Below are positions 34,017 through 42,571 of a stretch of DNA of 64,000 bases, piece after piece; position 1 is the first letter of the stretch; each line of letters begins with the position of its first letter. The notes under the pieces were generated by a model, which was not told where the DNA came from, searched no databases, and worked only from the letters and a program-made list of their open reading frames with translations. Position numbers and translations under genes: made by a program. Source of the DNA: Neobacillus sp. FSL H8-0543 (lineage in GTDB: Bacteria > Bacillota > Bacilli > Bacillales > Cytobacillaceae); NCBI RefSeq assembly GCF_038592905.1, contig NZ_CP151943.1, positions 840,001 through 904,000 on the forward strand, read 5' to 3'.

Positions 34017-34119
34017 TTATGTCGCCCCTATCTGAATTTCTAATTAGAAACTATTCCCTATTTTTGCCCCTTTTCCGCTAAAACATTCAAGATATTCATT
34101 CTTAAAAAATAATCTAGTA

Positions 34120-34148
34120 TTGCAATATAGGCTTTCGTTTGATAAAAT
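34120..34148 (+). promoter_or_regulatory. Sigma-A-type promoter of rpsT
   Basis: TTGCAA, 17 bp, TAAAAT, about 80 bp upstream of the rpsT ATG. Four of six and five of six bases match the -35 and -10 consensus with ideal spacing. Confidence 0.6.
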
Positions 34149-34227
34149 ATCTCTTGTTCTGAATTATTATTTATGAATGTAAAGTCGAGTTCATATAAGT
34201 CTCGATTCTCTGTAGGAGGTGAAAGTA

Positions 34228-34488
34228 ATGCCTAACATTAAATCTGCTATTAAGCGTGTAAAAACTACTGAAGCTCGCAATGCTCAAAACACTGCAGCGA
34301 AGTCTTCAATGCGTACTGCTGTTAAAAAAGTAGAAGCTGCGATTACAGTAAACGATGCTGCAACTGCTAAAGAAAGTTTCGTTTCAGCTGCAAGTAAATT
34401 AGACAAGGCAGCTTCAAAAGGTCTTATCCACAAAAACGCTGCTGCACGTAAAAAATCACGTCTTGCTAAAAAAGCTAACGCGCTATAA
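34228..34488 (+). CDS. rpsT: 30S ribosomal protein S20
   Basis: Primary 16S rRNA-binding protein, 86 residues, [27 protein letters not shown], Ala- and Lys-rich helical hairpin. Start 34228 follows TAGGAGGTGAAAGTA; an in-frame codon at 34219 overlaps that site. It is transcribed alone, divergently from gpr, with its own terminator. Confidence 0.98.
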   Translation: MPNIKSAIKRVKTTEARNAQNTAAKSSMRTAVKKVEAAITVNDAATAKESFVSAASKLDKAASKGLIHKNAAARKKSRLAKKANAL

Positions 34489-34502
34489 TACGAGCCCGTA
34501 AA

Positions 34503-34535
34503 AAAACGATTCCTTGTTTAGGAATCGTTTTTTTG
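34503..34535 (+). terminator. Terminator after rpsT
   Basis: AAAACGATTCCT, loop TGTTT, AGGAATCGTTTTTTT: a 12-bp stem with a T run, 15 bp past the stop. Confidence 0.9.
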
Positions 34536-34605
34536 GTGCTGTTAAAAGAAATAATAAAATAATTTATTTTGGATAACTTTGAAATAGTTATCTGAATCCA
34601 GCTCC

Positions 34606-34665
34606 ACAAGAGTAAGCTTCGGGAGCGAAGCATCGCACGAAAGAAAAGCGGTAGCTTTTCTGAGG
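34606..34665 (-). repeat. 60-bp hairpin-bearing insert 2 within copy C
   Basis: Exactly 60 bp, minus strand: begins CCTCAGAAAAGCTACCGC, ends CTTACTCTTGT. It contains an eight-pair hairpin AGAAAAGC, loop TACC, GCTTTTCT, followed by TTCGTGCGATG. It is absent from the equivalent point of copy B. Confidence 0.85.
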
Positions 34666-34764
34666 AGCGCCCAGCGACTAGTGGACTTCGCTCTCCTCCT
34701 TACGATAAGTCAACATCGAATCGACTATAGCTCCGTGTTTCCTTTATCTCATGCGGAGCGCTCC

Positions 34765-34824
34765 ACAAGGAAGGCTTCGGCAGCATAATCATCGCACGAA
34801 GAAAAAGCGGTAGCTTTTTCGAGG
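34765..34824 (-). repeat. 60-bp hairpin-bearing insert 1 within copy C
   Basis: Exactly 60 bp, minus strand: begins CCTCGAAAAAGCTACCGC, ends CCTTCCTTGT. It contains the eight-pair hairpin GAAAAAGC, loop TACC, GCTTTTTC. It shares the TTCGTGCGATG and CCGAAGC blocks with insert 2. Absent from the same place in copy B. Confidence 0.85.
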
Positions 34825-34865
34825 AGTCCATACGTCGCTAAACGGGCGCTTCCGCCTTTTGTTTT

Positions 34866-35882
34866 TTATCTTTTTAATTTAAACAATAGCATTTCAACGA
34901 GTAAGGACTTGTTCATGCCCCCAGTTTTCATTTGGTAGTCGGCATCTGCAAGTAAGGTCATCAAGTTGGTCAATTCTTCATCAGTGAATTTATTTGCTTG
35001 TCCAGCTGCTAATTTTACCCTAAATGGATGGGTTTTCAGGTAGCCAGCAATTTGCTGCTGTCCATAGCCTTTTCTTGAAAGCTCCTTCACCTGATAAATG
35101 AGTCGAAATTGCCCAGCAAGCAAAGCAAGGATTTTGATGGGCTCCTCATTTTGTTTTAATAAATCATAATAAATTCTTAAGGCATCTTCAAGCTTACGCT
35201 GTACTACTTTTTCAATTAAGGTAAAAATGTTTTGCTCAAGTGATCTTGCTACTAATTTCTCTACTAATGCACTATCAATTTGTTTTTCTTCCGCTGCATA
35301 TAAAGCTAGTTTATCGACTTCATTGGTAAGCATAAACATGTTTGTGCCCACAAGGGTAATTAATAACTCAAGAGCATCAGGGGCAAATACAATCCCATTT
35401 CCCTTTGCTCTATCCTTTATCCAATTCTTTAGTTCATACTCATTAAGCCTTTTTGCTTCAACTATTTGAGCCGTTCTTTTTATTTGTTTTGTAATTTTCT
35501 TTCGTTCATCAAGCTTTTCATATGGAGCAGAGATAACCAATACAGTGTATGGCGCTGGCTCCTTTAAATAGGCTTCAAACTTTGCAATATTGTGGTCAAT
35601 CTTTTCTTTCGTCTTTTCTGCAGTTAAGAATGATGGATTATGTAAAAAAATCACTTTTTTTTCACCAAAAAACGGAAGGGTTTCTGCATCTTCCAAAGCC
35701 GCGTCAATCGGAGTTTCCGTTAAATCATACGTGCTAAAGTTAAAATCCTTCTCTTCCTCATTTAAAACTGTATTTAAAAGCAACTGCTTCGTTTCGTTTA
35801 TTAAAAACGCCTCAGTTCCATATAATAAATAAACAGGAGCAAATTCCCGTTTCTTAATTTGTTTCCATATATCTAATACCAT
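34866..35882 (-). CDS. holA: DNA polymerase III subunit delta (HolA)
   Basis: Opens the sliding clamp as part of the clamp loader (YqeN). The ~338 residues have the delta N-terminal domain (PVYLLYGTEAFLINETKQLLL) and C-terminal helices. I start at MVLDIWKQIKKREFAP (35882), 11 nt after GGAGGG; the frame extends to 35939 without support. It follows comEC at a distance, as in B. subtilis. Copy C touches its stop codon. Confidence 0.94.
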   Translation of the reverse strand: MVLDIWKQIKKREFAPVYLLYGTEAFLINETKQLLLNTVLNEEEKDFNFSTYDLTETPIDAALEDAETLPFFGEKKVIFLHNPSFLTAEKTKEKIDHNIAKFEAYLKEPAPYTVLVISAPYEKLDERKKITKQIKRTAQIVEAKRLNEYELKNWIKDRAKGNGIVFAPDALELLITLVGTNMFMLTNEVDKLALYAAEEKQIDSALVEKLVARSLEQNIFTLIEKVVQRKLEDALRIYYDLLKQNEEPIKILALLAGQFRLIYQVKELSRKGYGQQQIAGYLKTHPFRVKLAAGQANKFTDEELTNLMTLLADADYQMKTGGMNKSLLVEMLLFKLKR

Positions 35883-36190
35883 TTGTCCAAGCTCCCTCCG
35901 TTCACTTACCACATACCTATCGTAAAGAAGCTTGGACATTTTGACAAGTGTTTAAAGGGAATTGACGACTTTTCGAACAAGCGCCAATTCCCAATCTATG
36001 ATGAACGCCGGTAACATAAAGCCCTAGGATCTTTAATTACCTGGCGGAGTTCCTTGTGTAAGATTAGTGTCACCTTATTGGATTAAAGTATTTGTGTAAA
36101 CTCTTGTCAAATGAGGAAAGCAGATGGATGTATGCTGGATTTTTTCAGCCAAATAGCTTATACTAAAATGTGATATAGGAGGGGTAGCTT

Positions 36191-36325
36191 GTGAATGAAT
36201 TTGAAAAAAATGTGCAGAGTAAACGTAACGATTTAATTGATTCAGGGATAGGGTTTGTCGTTTCTTTTGGTTTTTTTGCAACCATATTTATTATTGGAAC
36301 GGTCATCAGTGTTATTGGTTCTTAA
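36191..36325 (+). CDS. yqzM: Small membrane protein YqzM
   Basis: A 44-residue protein from a GTG start: MNEFEKNVQSKRNDLIDSGIG, then one membrane helix (VVSFGFFATIFIIGTVISVIG). AGGAGGGG precedes the GTG at ideal spacing. The sequence and place, between holA and comEC, match B. subtilis YqzM. Function is unknown. A terminator follows at 36351. Confidence 0.88.
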   Translation: MNEFEKNVQSKRNDLIDSGIGFVVSFGFFATIFIIGTVISVIGS

Positions 36326-36350
36326 TGAGCGTTACATATTATGTTCTCGA

Positions 36351-36379
36351 AGACTACATAAAAACATGTAGTCTTTTTC
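36351..36379 (+). terminator. Terminator after yqzM
   Basis: AGACTACAT, loop, ATGTAGTCT, then TTTTTC: nine-pair stem with T run. It may also help end comEC (28 bp away) on the other strand. Confidence 0.85.
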
Positions 36380-36406
36380 ATTTTCCTTAGTGTTTATATG
36401 GGTATC

Positions 36407-38725
36407 CTATGGCAGAAAGACTGAAAAGGTTCCTTCCTCCTGATAAAATCGGTATGTGATTGCCCCATGCTTATCGGTACGGTAAACCGCAATCGAGTTT
36501 AACCGTTCTAACACTTCATAATGAGGATGACCATAGCGATTTTTTTCACCAGCAGATAGTAAGGCAACCTTTGGTTTTATCTGATTAATAAACCTTTCGC
36601 TTGTCGATGTTTTACTCCCATGATGACCTGCCTTTAAAACATCAATAGTCATTTGCGGATATTTCATTATTATATTTTCTTCTCCTGCTTGGTCAAGGTC
36701 ACCGCCAAAAAACCAGTTAAGTCCTCCTGCTTGGGCAAAAATAGCAATCGATCCGCTATTTCGCTCACCTTCATAATTTTTTTCAGGCGCAAGGACATAG
36801 AATATTGTTTTCCCGCTATTCCATTGTCCTCCTTCTGATATCTTCACAACAGGAATTCCTTTTTTCCTAGCCAACTGAACGAGGGATTCTTCCGTTTCGG
36901 AGGGTTCAGCAACGGAGGGCATGACAAGTTGCCCGACTTTCAGTTCAGAGAGAATCGAAAAAGCACCGCCAATATGATCCATATCTCCGTGTGTAAGAAT
37001 TAGTTTATCAATTCTAGTGATTCCTTCCCCTTTTAAAAAAGGGACGACTATATCCCTCCCAACCTCATATGGTTTTTTCTTACGTTTCCATTCTTCCTCT
37101 GGAAATGAAATCGTTCCTCCAGTATCAATTAGGTAAGTTCCTCTTCGAAAAGGAAGATCAATTAAAATGCTATCACCTTGTCCAACATCAATCATCGTTA
37201 CTTCCCCAACGGGATTCAGCCAATTCCAGGTAGTCTGAAAAAGGAGTACGACTAGAAGCAAGGAAATTCCATGCTGCTTTTTCTTTTTATAGGGTTTAGC
37301 CTCCCAAATAAGAAAAATCACGAAAATCAATACCAAATATATTAGAAGAAAAAGTGCATTTGGCCTTCCAGGAATAAACTGGGCAAATGTAATCCTTGAT
37401 AAATGCTCGATAAGTTCGTCGAAAACTTTGATTACGTTTATTAGTAATTTAATAAAAATATCAGGCAGATCCCCAAAGATCATTTGGAGGAAGAAGAAAA
37501 TATACAGTCCTGGCAGATAGATAAAGGAAAAAAGTGGGATGTAGACAAGGTTTGCTACAATGCTTATAAAGGAAACTTCGAAAAACTGATAAAGTAAAAT
37601 CGGCAATGCGCATAATTGGGAGATAACTGAAGTCACTAGCATAATTTGGAGATAGTTTGAATAACGCGGAAAAAGGTAGGTAGATGACAAGATAATCCCA
37701 AAGCTTACAGTAAATGATAATTGAAAGCCTGCGTCAAATATAATCATTGGCGAAAAAAATAAATAAATCATTAATACGAGGCAAATGGCATCAATTGGGA
37801 TAAGTTTAAGCTGCCACTTCCATTTTATGCTTATTAAAACAAGGCAGATCATCATCGCAGCTCGAATGACGGAAGGCGACGCACCTGTAAGAATTACATA
37901 AATAGGAAGAAGAAAAAGGAGAAAGTTCATCATAAACTCCCTTGTTAATCCAAAACGGATACCAAGGTAAAATATCATGCCGATTAATAAGGAAACGTGA
38001 AGACCTGAAATTGCTAATAAATGAACGATGCCAGTTTTTTGATAATCGGATAATAAATCAGGATCAAGTAAACTTCGATCACCGAATATTAGAGCGGCTG
38101 AGAGGGAAGCAATTTCTGACGGGAATGTATTCTCGAGGTAGTTAGTTCCAGTAAAACGAAGCTGTTTAACGAGCATTAAGGGAGTTCTTTTCAAAGGAGA
38201 ACAGCTATGAAGGGGATTTTCTGTTTCAAGCACCCAATAAGTTTGTTTTCTAGATAAATACAGGCTGTAGTTAAAGGCATTAGGATTTTTAGCAATAGAG
38301 GGTTTCGATAATTTTCCAGATACTTTACAAACATGTCCCAAAAAACTAGTTGCCTTTAGTCTCTTTTTCTCAGCCTCTGATTTTATTTTATAACGCAGCA
38401 GCAGCTTTTCATTAAATCTTTTATCACTTGCTATTACTTGAAGTAAATCGCCATCTATTCTTGTATTTTCCTTATACTCGAGATAGAAAATTGCGGTGGA
38501 ATCAGGAATGGTTGTGGAATTTTTTGCTTCTGCCAAAATACCTACAAACATGAAAGATAAAAAGATGCAGAAAACGAGGCCCAACTGATGCTTTGTATAG
38601 CGTTTATTTTTGAATAAGAACATCAAGTAGATGACCATGAGCAAGAAGAAGGGAAGTAAAAAAACTAGCGCGGAAAGGACTCCTATTAATGCTGCAATTG
38701 CAAAATAAACATATTTGCCATTCAT
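36407..38725 (-). CDS. comEC: Competence DNA channel protein ComEC
   Basis: Forms the membrane channel for single-stranded DNA import. The 772 residues have an N-terminal OB-like region, about ten membrane helices with LAISGLHVSLLIG (ComEC core), and a C-terminal metallo-beta-lactamase-like domain with THGDMDHIGG and AGHHGSKTST. I start at MNGKYVYF (38725) after TTGGAG; the longer frame to 38746 reads into a hairpin. Last gene of the comE operon. Confidence 0.95.
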   Translation of the reverse strand: MNGKYVYFAIAALIGVLSALVFLLPFFLLMVIYLMFLFKNKRYTKHQLGLVFCIFLSFMFVGILAEAKNSTTIPDSTAIFYLEYKENTRIDGDLLQVIASDKRFNEKLLLRYKIKSEAEKKRLKATSFLGHVCKVSGKLSKPSIAKNPNAFNYSLYLSRKQTYWVLETENPLHSCSPLKRTPLMLVKQLRFTGTNYLENTFPSEIASLSAALIFGDRSLLDPDLLSDYQKTGIVHLLAISGLHVSLLIGMIFYLGIRFGLTREFMMNFLLFLLPIYVILTGASPSVIRAAMMICLVLISIKWKWQLKLIPIDAICLVLMIYLFFSPMIIFDAGFQLSFTVSFGIILSSTYLFPRYSNYLQIMLVTSVISQLCALPILLYQFFEVSFISIVANLVYIPLFSFIYLPGLYIFFFLQMIFGDLPDIFIKLLINVIKVFDELIEHLSRITFAQFIPGRPNALFLLIYLVLIFVIFLIWEAKPYKKKKQHGISLLLVVLLFQTTWNWLNPVGEVTMIDVGQGDSILIDLPFRRGTYLIDTGGTISFPEEEWKRKKKPYEVGRDIVVPFLKGEGITRIDKLILTHGDMDHIGGAFSILSELKVGQLVMPSVAEPSETEESLVQLARKKGIPVVKISEGGQWNSGKTIFYVLAPEKNYEGERNSGSIAIFAQAGGLNWFFGGDLDQAGEENIIMKYPQMTIDVLKAGHHGSKTSTSERFINQIKPKVALLSAGEKNRYGHPHYEVLERLNSIAVYRTDKHGAITYRFYQEEGTFSVFLP

Positions 38726-38743
38726 ATAATATTCTCCAATTAT

Positions 38744-38771
38744 CATAGCGCCAGTTTAAACCGGCGCTATG
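38744..38771 (-). promoter_or_regulatory. Inverted repeat between comEB and comEC
   Basis: CATAGCGCC, one base, GTTTAAAC, one base, GGCGCTATG: 28 nt, nearly a perfect palindrome, 4 nt upstream of the GGAG of comEC. It has no T tract on the minus strand, so it is not an obvious terminator; it could modulate comEC expression or mRNA stability. Role is inference. Confidence 0.55.
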
Positions 38772-38785
38772 GTAGTGTTTTTGTG

Positions 38786-39247
38786 TTATTGTGTAATTTT
38801 ACCAAGATCAATGATCGAATCCTTAAGGATTACCTTCTCAGTTCTTACATCCGCTTGCATGAATAATTCAATCGCATAGGGATGATTCTTATAATCCTCT
38901 GCATAATAAACTGTTTTAATACCCGCTTGGATGAGGGCTTTACAGCATTGCAAACAGGGAAAGTGGGTAACATAAATTTCTGCCCCAGTAGTTGGGACTC
39001 CAAATTTTGCACATTGCAGCAGTGCGTTCATTTCCGCATGAATTGTCCTAACGCAATGGTTATCAATTACATAACAGCCTTTGTCAATACAATGGTCCCC
39101 TCCTGCAATCGAACCGTTGTAACCGCCCGCAATGATGCGCTTGTCCCTAACAACGGTTGCTCCCACAGTTAATCGTGTACACGTGCTTCGTAATGCAAGC
39201 AAATGGCTTTGTGCCATAAAATACTGATCCCAAGAAATACGTTCCAC
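38786..39247 (-). CDS. comEB: dCMP deaminase family protein ComEB
   Basis: Zinc deaminase of the deoxycytidylate type in the comE operon. The 153 residues have HAEMNALLQC (catalytic His and Glu) and PCLQCCKAL for the zinc cysteines. I choose a GTG start at 39247 (VERISWDQYF), 10 nt after GGAGG; the ATG at 39271 would place that site inside the frame. Known as a competence-operon gene although not needed for DNA uptake. Confidence 0.93.
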   Translation of the reverse strand: MERISWDQYFMAQSHLLALRSTCTRLTVGATVVRDKRIIAGGYNGSIAGGDHCIDKGCYVIDNHCVRTIHAEMNALLQCAKFGVPTTGAEIYVTHFPCLQCCKALIQAGIKTVYYAEDYKNHPYAIELFMQADVRTEKVILKDSIIDLGKITQ

Positions 39248-39319
39248 TTTTCCAACTCCTCCAAATTTCAATCTTTATATAAGTGTACTGTTACACCCTT
39301 CTTATCGTCAATTACACAT

Positions 39320-39934
39320 TTAATTGACACTAATCGAATCCTTTAGCTTTTCATAGGTTTTATCGCCTATTCCGCTAATATTTTTTATATCCTCGATTGT
39401 TTTAAAGGAACCGTTTAATTCGCGGTATTCAATGATTGCAGATGCTTTTGCCGGACCAATACCTGGTATGTCCTGTAATTGGGTCTCGTCCGCCTTATTG
39501 ATATTTATTTTATCGCTTGAACCATTCTGTGTCATTGATCCGCCAGGTACTGCAAGTCCCTCCTCTCCCTTGGCAGGGATATAGATTACCATAGCATCTT
39601 GGACATGTTCAGCAAAGTTAACTTGGCTTACATCTGCATTTTCAGTTAATCCTCCAGACCGATTGATTACATCAATGACCCTTTCCCCACTGCTAGATTG
39701 ATAAACTCCTGGCTTTTTCACTTGTCCTTTTACATCAACGATAATTTTTTCAGGTTCCTGTATTGTTGTTTGTTGTGTCTTTCCCTCCTCGATAGGAAAG
39801 CTATTTTCAATTTCACTAACAGTGGTGATGGAAGATGGTTCAGTTTCATTGATGAAAAAATAATAAATACCTCCTAATCCAAATATGGCTGCAACTAATA
39901 CGTAAAGCCATTGCTCTTTCAACCAGTCTTTCAA
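39320..39934 (-). CDS. comEA: Competence DNA receptor ComEA
   Basis: Membrane-anchored DNA-binding receptor for transformation. The ~204 residues have one N-terminal helix (WLYVLVAAIFGLGGIYYF), a SLBB-like domain (~80-140) and a C-terminal helix-hairpin-helix pair (LQDIPGIGPAKASAIIEYR and IKNISGIGDKTYEKL). I prefer TTG at 39934 after AAAGGATGG; an ATG at 39973 lacks a site. Divergent from comER. Confidence 0.92.
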   Translation of the reverse strand: MKDWLKEQWLYVLVAAIFGLGGIYYFFINETEPSSITTVSEIENSFPIEEGKTQQTTIQEPEKIIVDVKGQVKKPGVYQSSSGERVIDVINRSGGLTENADVSQVNFAEHVQDAMVIYIPAKGEEGLAVPGGSMTQNGSSDKININKADETQLQDIPGIGPAKASAIIEYRELNGSFKTIEDIKNISGIGDKTYEKLKDSISVN

Positions 39935-40022
39935 AATGAATCCATCCTTTCTTATGGCATATTTTACTATCATTTTTCATAAGGTAATTAGAGAAACTGC
40001 AGGCGAAGGAGGGGCGGAAAAT

Positions 40023-40844
40023 ATGAAAATAGGTATCATTGGCACTGGGAATATGGGAAGGATTTTGGTGGAGGCTTTAATTGATGGAGATGCCGTTTTA
40101 CCTTCTTCAATGGTGATAACGAATCGAACGAAACAAAAAGCGATAGTACTTAAAGATAAATATAAAAATTTGTCGGTTGAGGAAAATGCAGCAGAAGTTG
40201 CTTCTCGATCCGATTTAGTGTTTATTTGTGTAAAACCGCATGATGTCTATAAAATTCTTGATGAAATTAATCCGTATCTGACCCCAAAAAAATGTATTAT
40301 CTCGATAACAAGTCCGATTAATACAAGTCAAATCGAAACAAAGGTTGCTTGTTCAGTGGTTAGGGCAATTCCCAGTATCACAAACCGGGCGTTAGCGGGT
40401 GTTTCATTACTAACATATGGAGAAAATTGCAGTGAGGTTTGGAAGACGAATGTGGCAAACCTTTTTACGAAGATATCAATTCCGGTAACGATTGATGAAA
40501 AAATCACACGAGTGGCGTCAGATATTGTTAGCTGCGGTCCTGCGTTCTTCAGCTACCTGCTCCAGCGCTTTATTCTTGCTGCTGTAAACGAAACGGAGAT
40601 TGATGTAAATACAGCAACTGTGATGGCTAGTGAAATGATTGTTGGTCTTGGAGAGCTTTTAAGACAAGGGCATTATACCTTACCGTCTTTACAGGAAAAG
40701 GTTTGCGTAAAGGGTGGTATTACCGGTGAGGGAATCAAAATATTGGAGAGCGAGCTTGGTGATGTCTTTGAACATCTTTTTCAGGCCACTCATGAAAAGT
40801 TCCATGATGATTTACAGAAGGTTGGCTTGCAGTTCTCAAAATAA
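40023..40844 (+). CDS. comER: ComER, pyrroline-5-carboxylate reductase-like protein
   Basis: NAD(P)-binding protein of the ProC fold, adjacent to comEA. The 273 residues begin MKIGIIGTGNMGRILVEAL (GxGxxG Rossmann loop) and keep a typical P5C reductase C-terminal dimer domain (GGITGEGIKILE). Start at 40023 follows AAGGAGGGG; the frame open from 39936 has no better start. It is the usual divergent gene in the comE region. Enzyme activity is not established here. Confidence 0.92.
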   Translation: MKIGIIGTGNMGRILVEALIDGDAVLPSSMVITNRTKQKAIVLKDKYKNLSVEENAAEVASRSDLVFICVKPHDVYKILDEINPYLTPKKCIISITSPINTSQIETKVACSVVRAIPSITNRALAGVSLLTYGENCSEVWKTNVANLFTKISIPVTIDEKITRVASDIVSCGPAFFSYLLQRFILAAVNETEIDVNTATVMASEMIVGLGELLRQGHYTLPSLQEKVCVKGGITGEGIKILESELGDVFEHLFQATHEKFHDDLQKVGLQFSK

Positions 40845-40873
40845 TAATTCGCTATCTTATAGAAAACTCCTTT

Positions 40874-40912
40874 AAAAAAACCATCTTTATTTTTAATAAG
40901 ATGGTTTTTTTC
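40874..40912. terminator. Bidirectional terminator, comER/yqeM
   Basis: AAAAAAACCATCTT, ten-nt loop, AAGATGGTTTTTTT. Symmetrical A/T flanks serve both convergent genes; the yqeM stop lies inside the loop-proximal region. Confidence 0.9.
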
Positions 40913-41648
40913 TTGCTATAAAAAAGATTCTTTCAGAATCCGTCTTTGGAGCATCATTTTCAAAGTCTGCACAAACCTCAAGTAAGTCAAATCCAGCTTC
41001 CTCCAGCCAATCTCTATACTGTTTGTCAGAATAGGTTCTTTGAATGTGAAGTTCATCAAACCGGTCATATTTCCCGGTCTGTTCATCTAAAAGGAAAAAA
41101 CTAAGCTCATGCTCGACACTATTCGGCCCTTCACCTGGAAAGCTATTCCAAATGTACGACAATCGATCTTCTGCCTGTGCAAAGGTTTGATGAATGAAGC
41201 CATGTGAAATTTTATGGATGGAGTGAACATCAAAAAAGAAAAGTCCCCCCGCCTTTAAATGTTGAAAAACATTTGAAAAAGTATCAGTTACCTCACGATC
41301 AGATTGTAGGTAATTTAACGAATCACAGAAAATACCGATGATATCAAATTGTCCGTGCCCTTCTATGTCGGCCATATTTTGCTCAAAGAAAGGGATTAGC
41401 AGACCTTCTTCCTGAGACTTTGCCTGGGCAACCGCTAGCATATCTGAGGACAAATCAACACCGGTAACGTCATACCCCTCTTTAGCAAACCGGATGGAAA
41501 GCTGGCCGGTGCCGCAGGCTAAATCAAGTAAGCTTTTTCCTTCCACATGATACTCAATCAGCTTTTCTTTAACGAACCTTACCCATTCATCGTAAGGGGC
41601 ATCCTGCATTAGTTCATCGTAAAAATAGGCAAATTGCTCATAGCTCAT
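40893..41648 (-). CDS. yqeM: Class I SAM-dependent methyltransferase YqeM
   Basis: Putative methyltransferase of 251 residues with motif I LLDLACGTGQLSIRFA (~residue 41) and VTGVDLSSDML. Target unknown. Its start overlaps rsfS by 4 bp. It ends the yqeG-yqeH-aroE-yhbY-nadD-yqeK-rsfS-yqeM series and its stop sits inside the shared terminator. Confidence 0.88.
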   Translation of the reverse strand: MSYEQFAYFYDELMQDAPYDEWVRFVKEKLIEYHVEGKSLLDLACGTGQLSIRFAKEGYDVTGVDLSSDMLAVAQAKSQEEGLLIPFFEQNMADIEGHGQFDIIGIFCDSLNYLQSDREVTDTFSNVFQHLKAGGLFFFDVHSIHKISHGFIHQTFAQAEDRLSYIWNSFPGEGPNSVEHELSFFLLDEQTGKYDRFDELHIQRTYSDKQYRDWLEEAGFDLLEVCADFENDAPKTDSERIFFIARKKPSY

Positions 41649-42001
41649 GTGTTAAGCTCACTGAGTATATCCTCTATCGGTGCATCTCCCCATAATCTTT
41701 CCAGCTTATAATAGCCTCTTTCCTCACGATGAAAGACGTGAGCAACGACATCCCCAAGATCAATTAATACCCATCTTGCTTCATCAAAACCTTCGATTCT
41801 TTTTACATCATAACCATTTTCTTCAGCCTTATCTTTCATTTCTTTAGCAATCGCCTGTACTTGCTTATCAGAATTACCATGACAAATAATAAAGTAATCT
41901 GCAATGGATGAAATACCCTCCATATTTAAAGCTAATATATCTTCTGCTCTTTTATCATCTGCAGCCTTCACAGCTATTTTTAATAAATCTTGATTATTCA
42001 T
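41645..42001 (-). CDS. rsfS: Ribosomal silencing factor RsfS
   Basis: Binds ribosomal protein L14 and blocks 30S-50S joining under nutrient limitation (YqeL). The 118 residues show DYFIICHGNSDKQVQAIAKEM and WVLIDLGDVVAHVFHREERGYY, family signatures. It is 3 bp downstream of yqeK and overlaps yqeM by 4 bp. Confidence 0.96.
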   Translation of the reverse strand: MNNQDLLKIAVKAADDKRAEDILALNMEGISSIADYFIICHGNSDKQVQAIAKEMKDKAEENGYDVKRIEGFDEARWVLIDLGDVVAHVFHREERGYYKLERLWGDAPIEDILSELNT

Positions 42002-42004
42002 TCA

Positions 42005-42571
42005 TCAATCCTCCAGTTTTTTTACTAAATCATTATACGTATGAAAGGTGTCAGGATATACAGCCTGCGACTTTTTCATTAAAAATTGAATCGTATTATG
42101 GACAGCTTTTATTAAAGCTTTATCCAAACTTTCTTTGGCCAATTCTCTAACTTCCTCGACCCCGGGAAAATGGCGTCCAGGTTCTATATAGTCTGCTAAA
42201 TAGATAATCTTTTCAAGCAGTGTCATCCCGGGTCTTCCGGATGTATGCCAGCGAATAGCATCTAAAACTTCTGGGTCGGTTACTCCAGTTTCAACTTCAA
42301 CAAGATAAGCTCCAACAGGGGCGTGCCATAACTCAGGGTTATAATGAAGCAGATCCTCTGAAAATCCCTGTTTAATAATTATTTGCTTCATTTCTTCTTT
42401 TTGACGGAATTTTGCATAATCATGAAAGATTGCAGCCAATTCTGCCTTTTGTTCATCGGCACCATATTGCTTTGCCAAGGCGATTGCAGTGACCATCACA
42501 CCTAAGGTATGTTGGTACCTGTGCTCAGTTAATTGTTCTTTTACAATTTTTAAGGCCGCATCACGTTCCAT
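42005..42571 (-). CDS. yqeK: HD-domain hydrolase YqeK
   Basis: HD-superfamily phosphohydrolase, family associated with diadenosine tetraphosphate (Ap4A) hydrolysis. The 188 residues show HRYQHTLGVM, AAIFHDYAK (the HD pair) and later H residues of the binuclear site. It overlaps nadD by 11 bp, and the two are often fused or adjacent. Substrate inferred from family. Confidence 0.9.
   Translation of the reverse strand: MERDAALKIVKEQLTEHRYQHTLGVMVTAIALAKQYGADEQKAELAAIFHDYAKFRQKEEMKQIIIKQGFSEDLLHYNPELWHAPVGAYLVEVETGVTDPEVLDAIRWHTSGRPGMTLLEKIIYLADYIEPGRHFPGVEEVRELAKESLDKALIKAVHNTIQFLMKKSQAVYPDTFHTYNDLVKKLED

Larger units (their letters stand above)
34571..34865 (-). repeat. Intergenic repeat, long copy C with two internal 60-bp inserts
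   Basis: Read on the minus strand, copy C equals copy B (30941-31092) with two insertions of exactly 60 bp: one after TATGGACT and before GGAGCGCTCC, the other after GGGCGCT and before GGAGCTGGATTCAG. The 99 bp between them are identical to B. The far end adds a GATAACT/AGTTATC hairpin identical to copy A. It fills the convergent rpsT-holA gap and abuts the holA stop codon. Confidence 0.9.
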
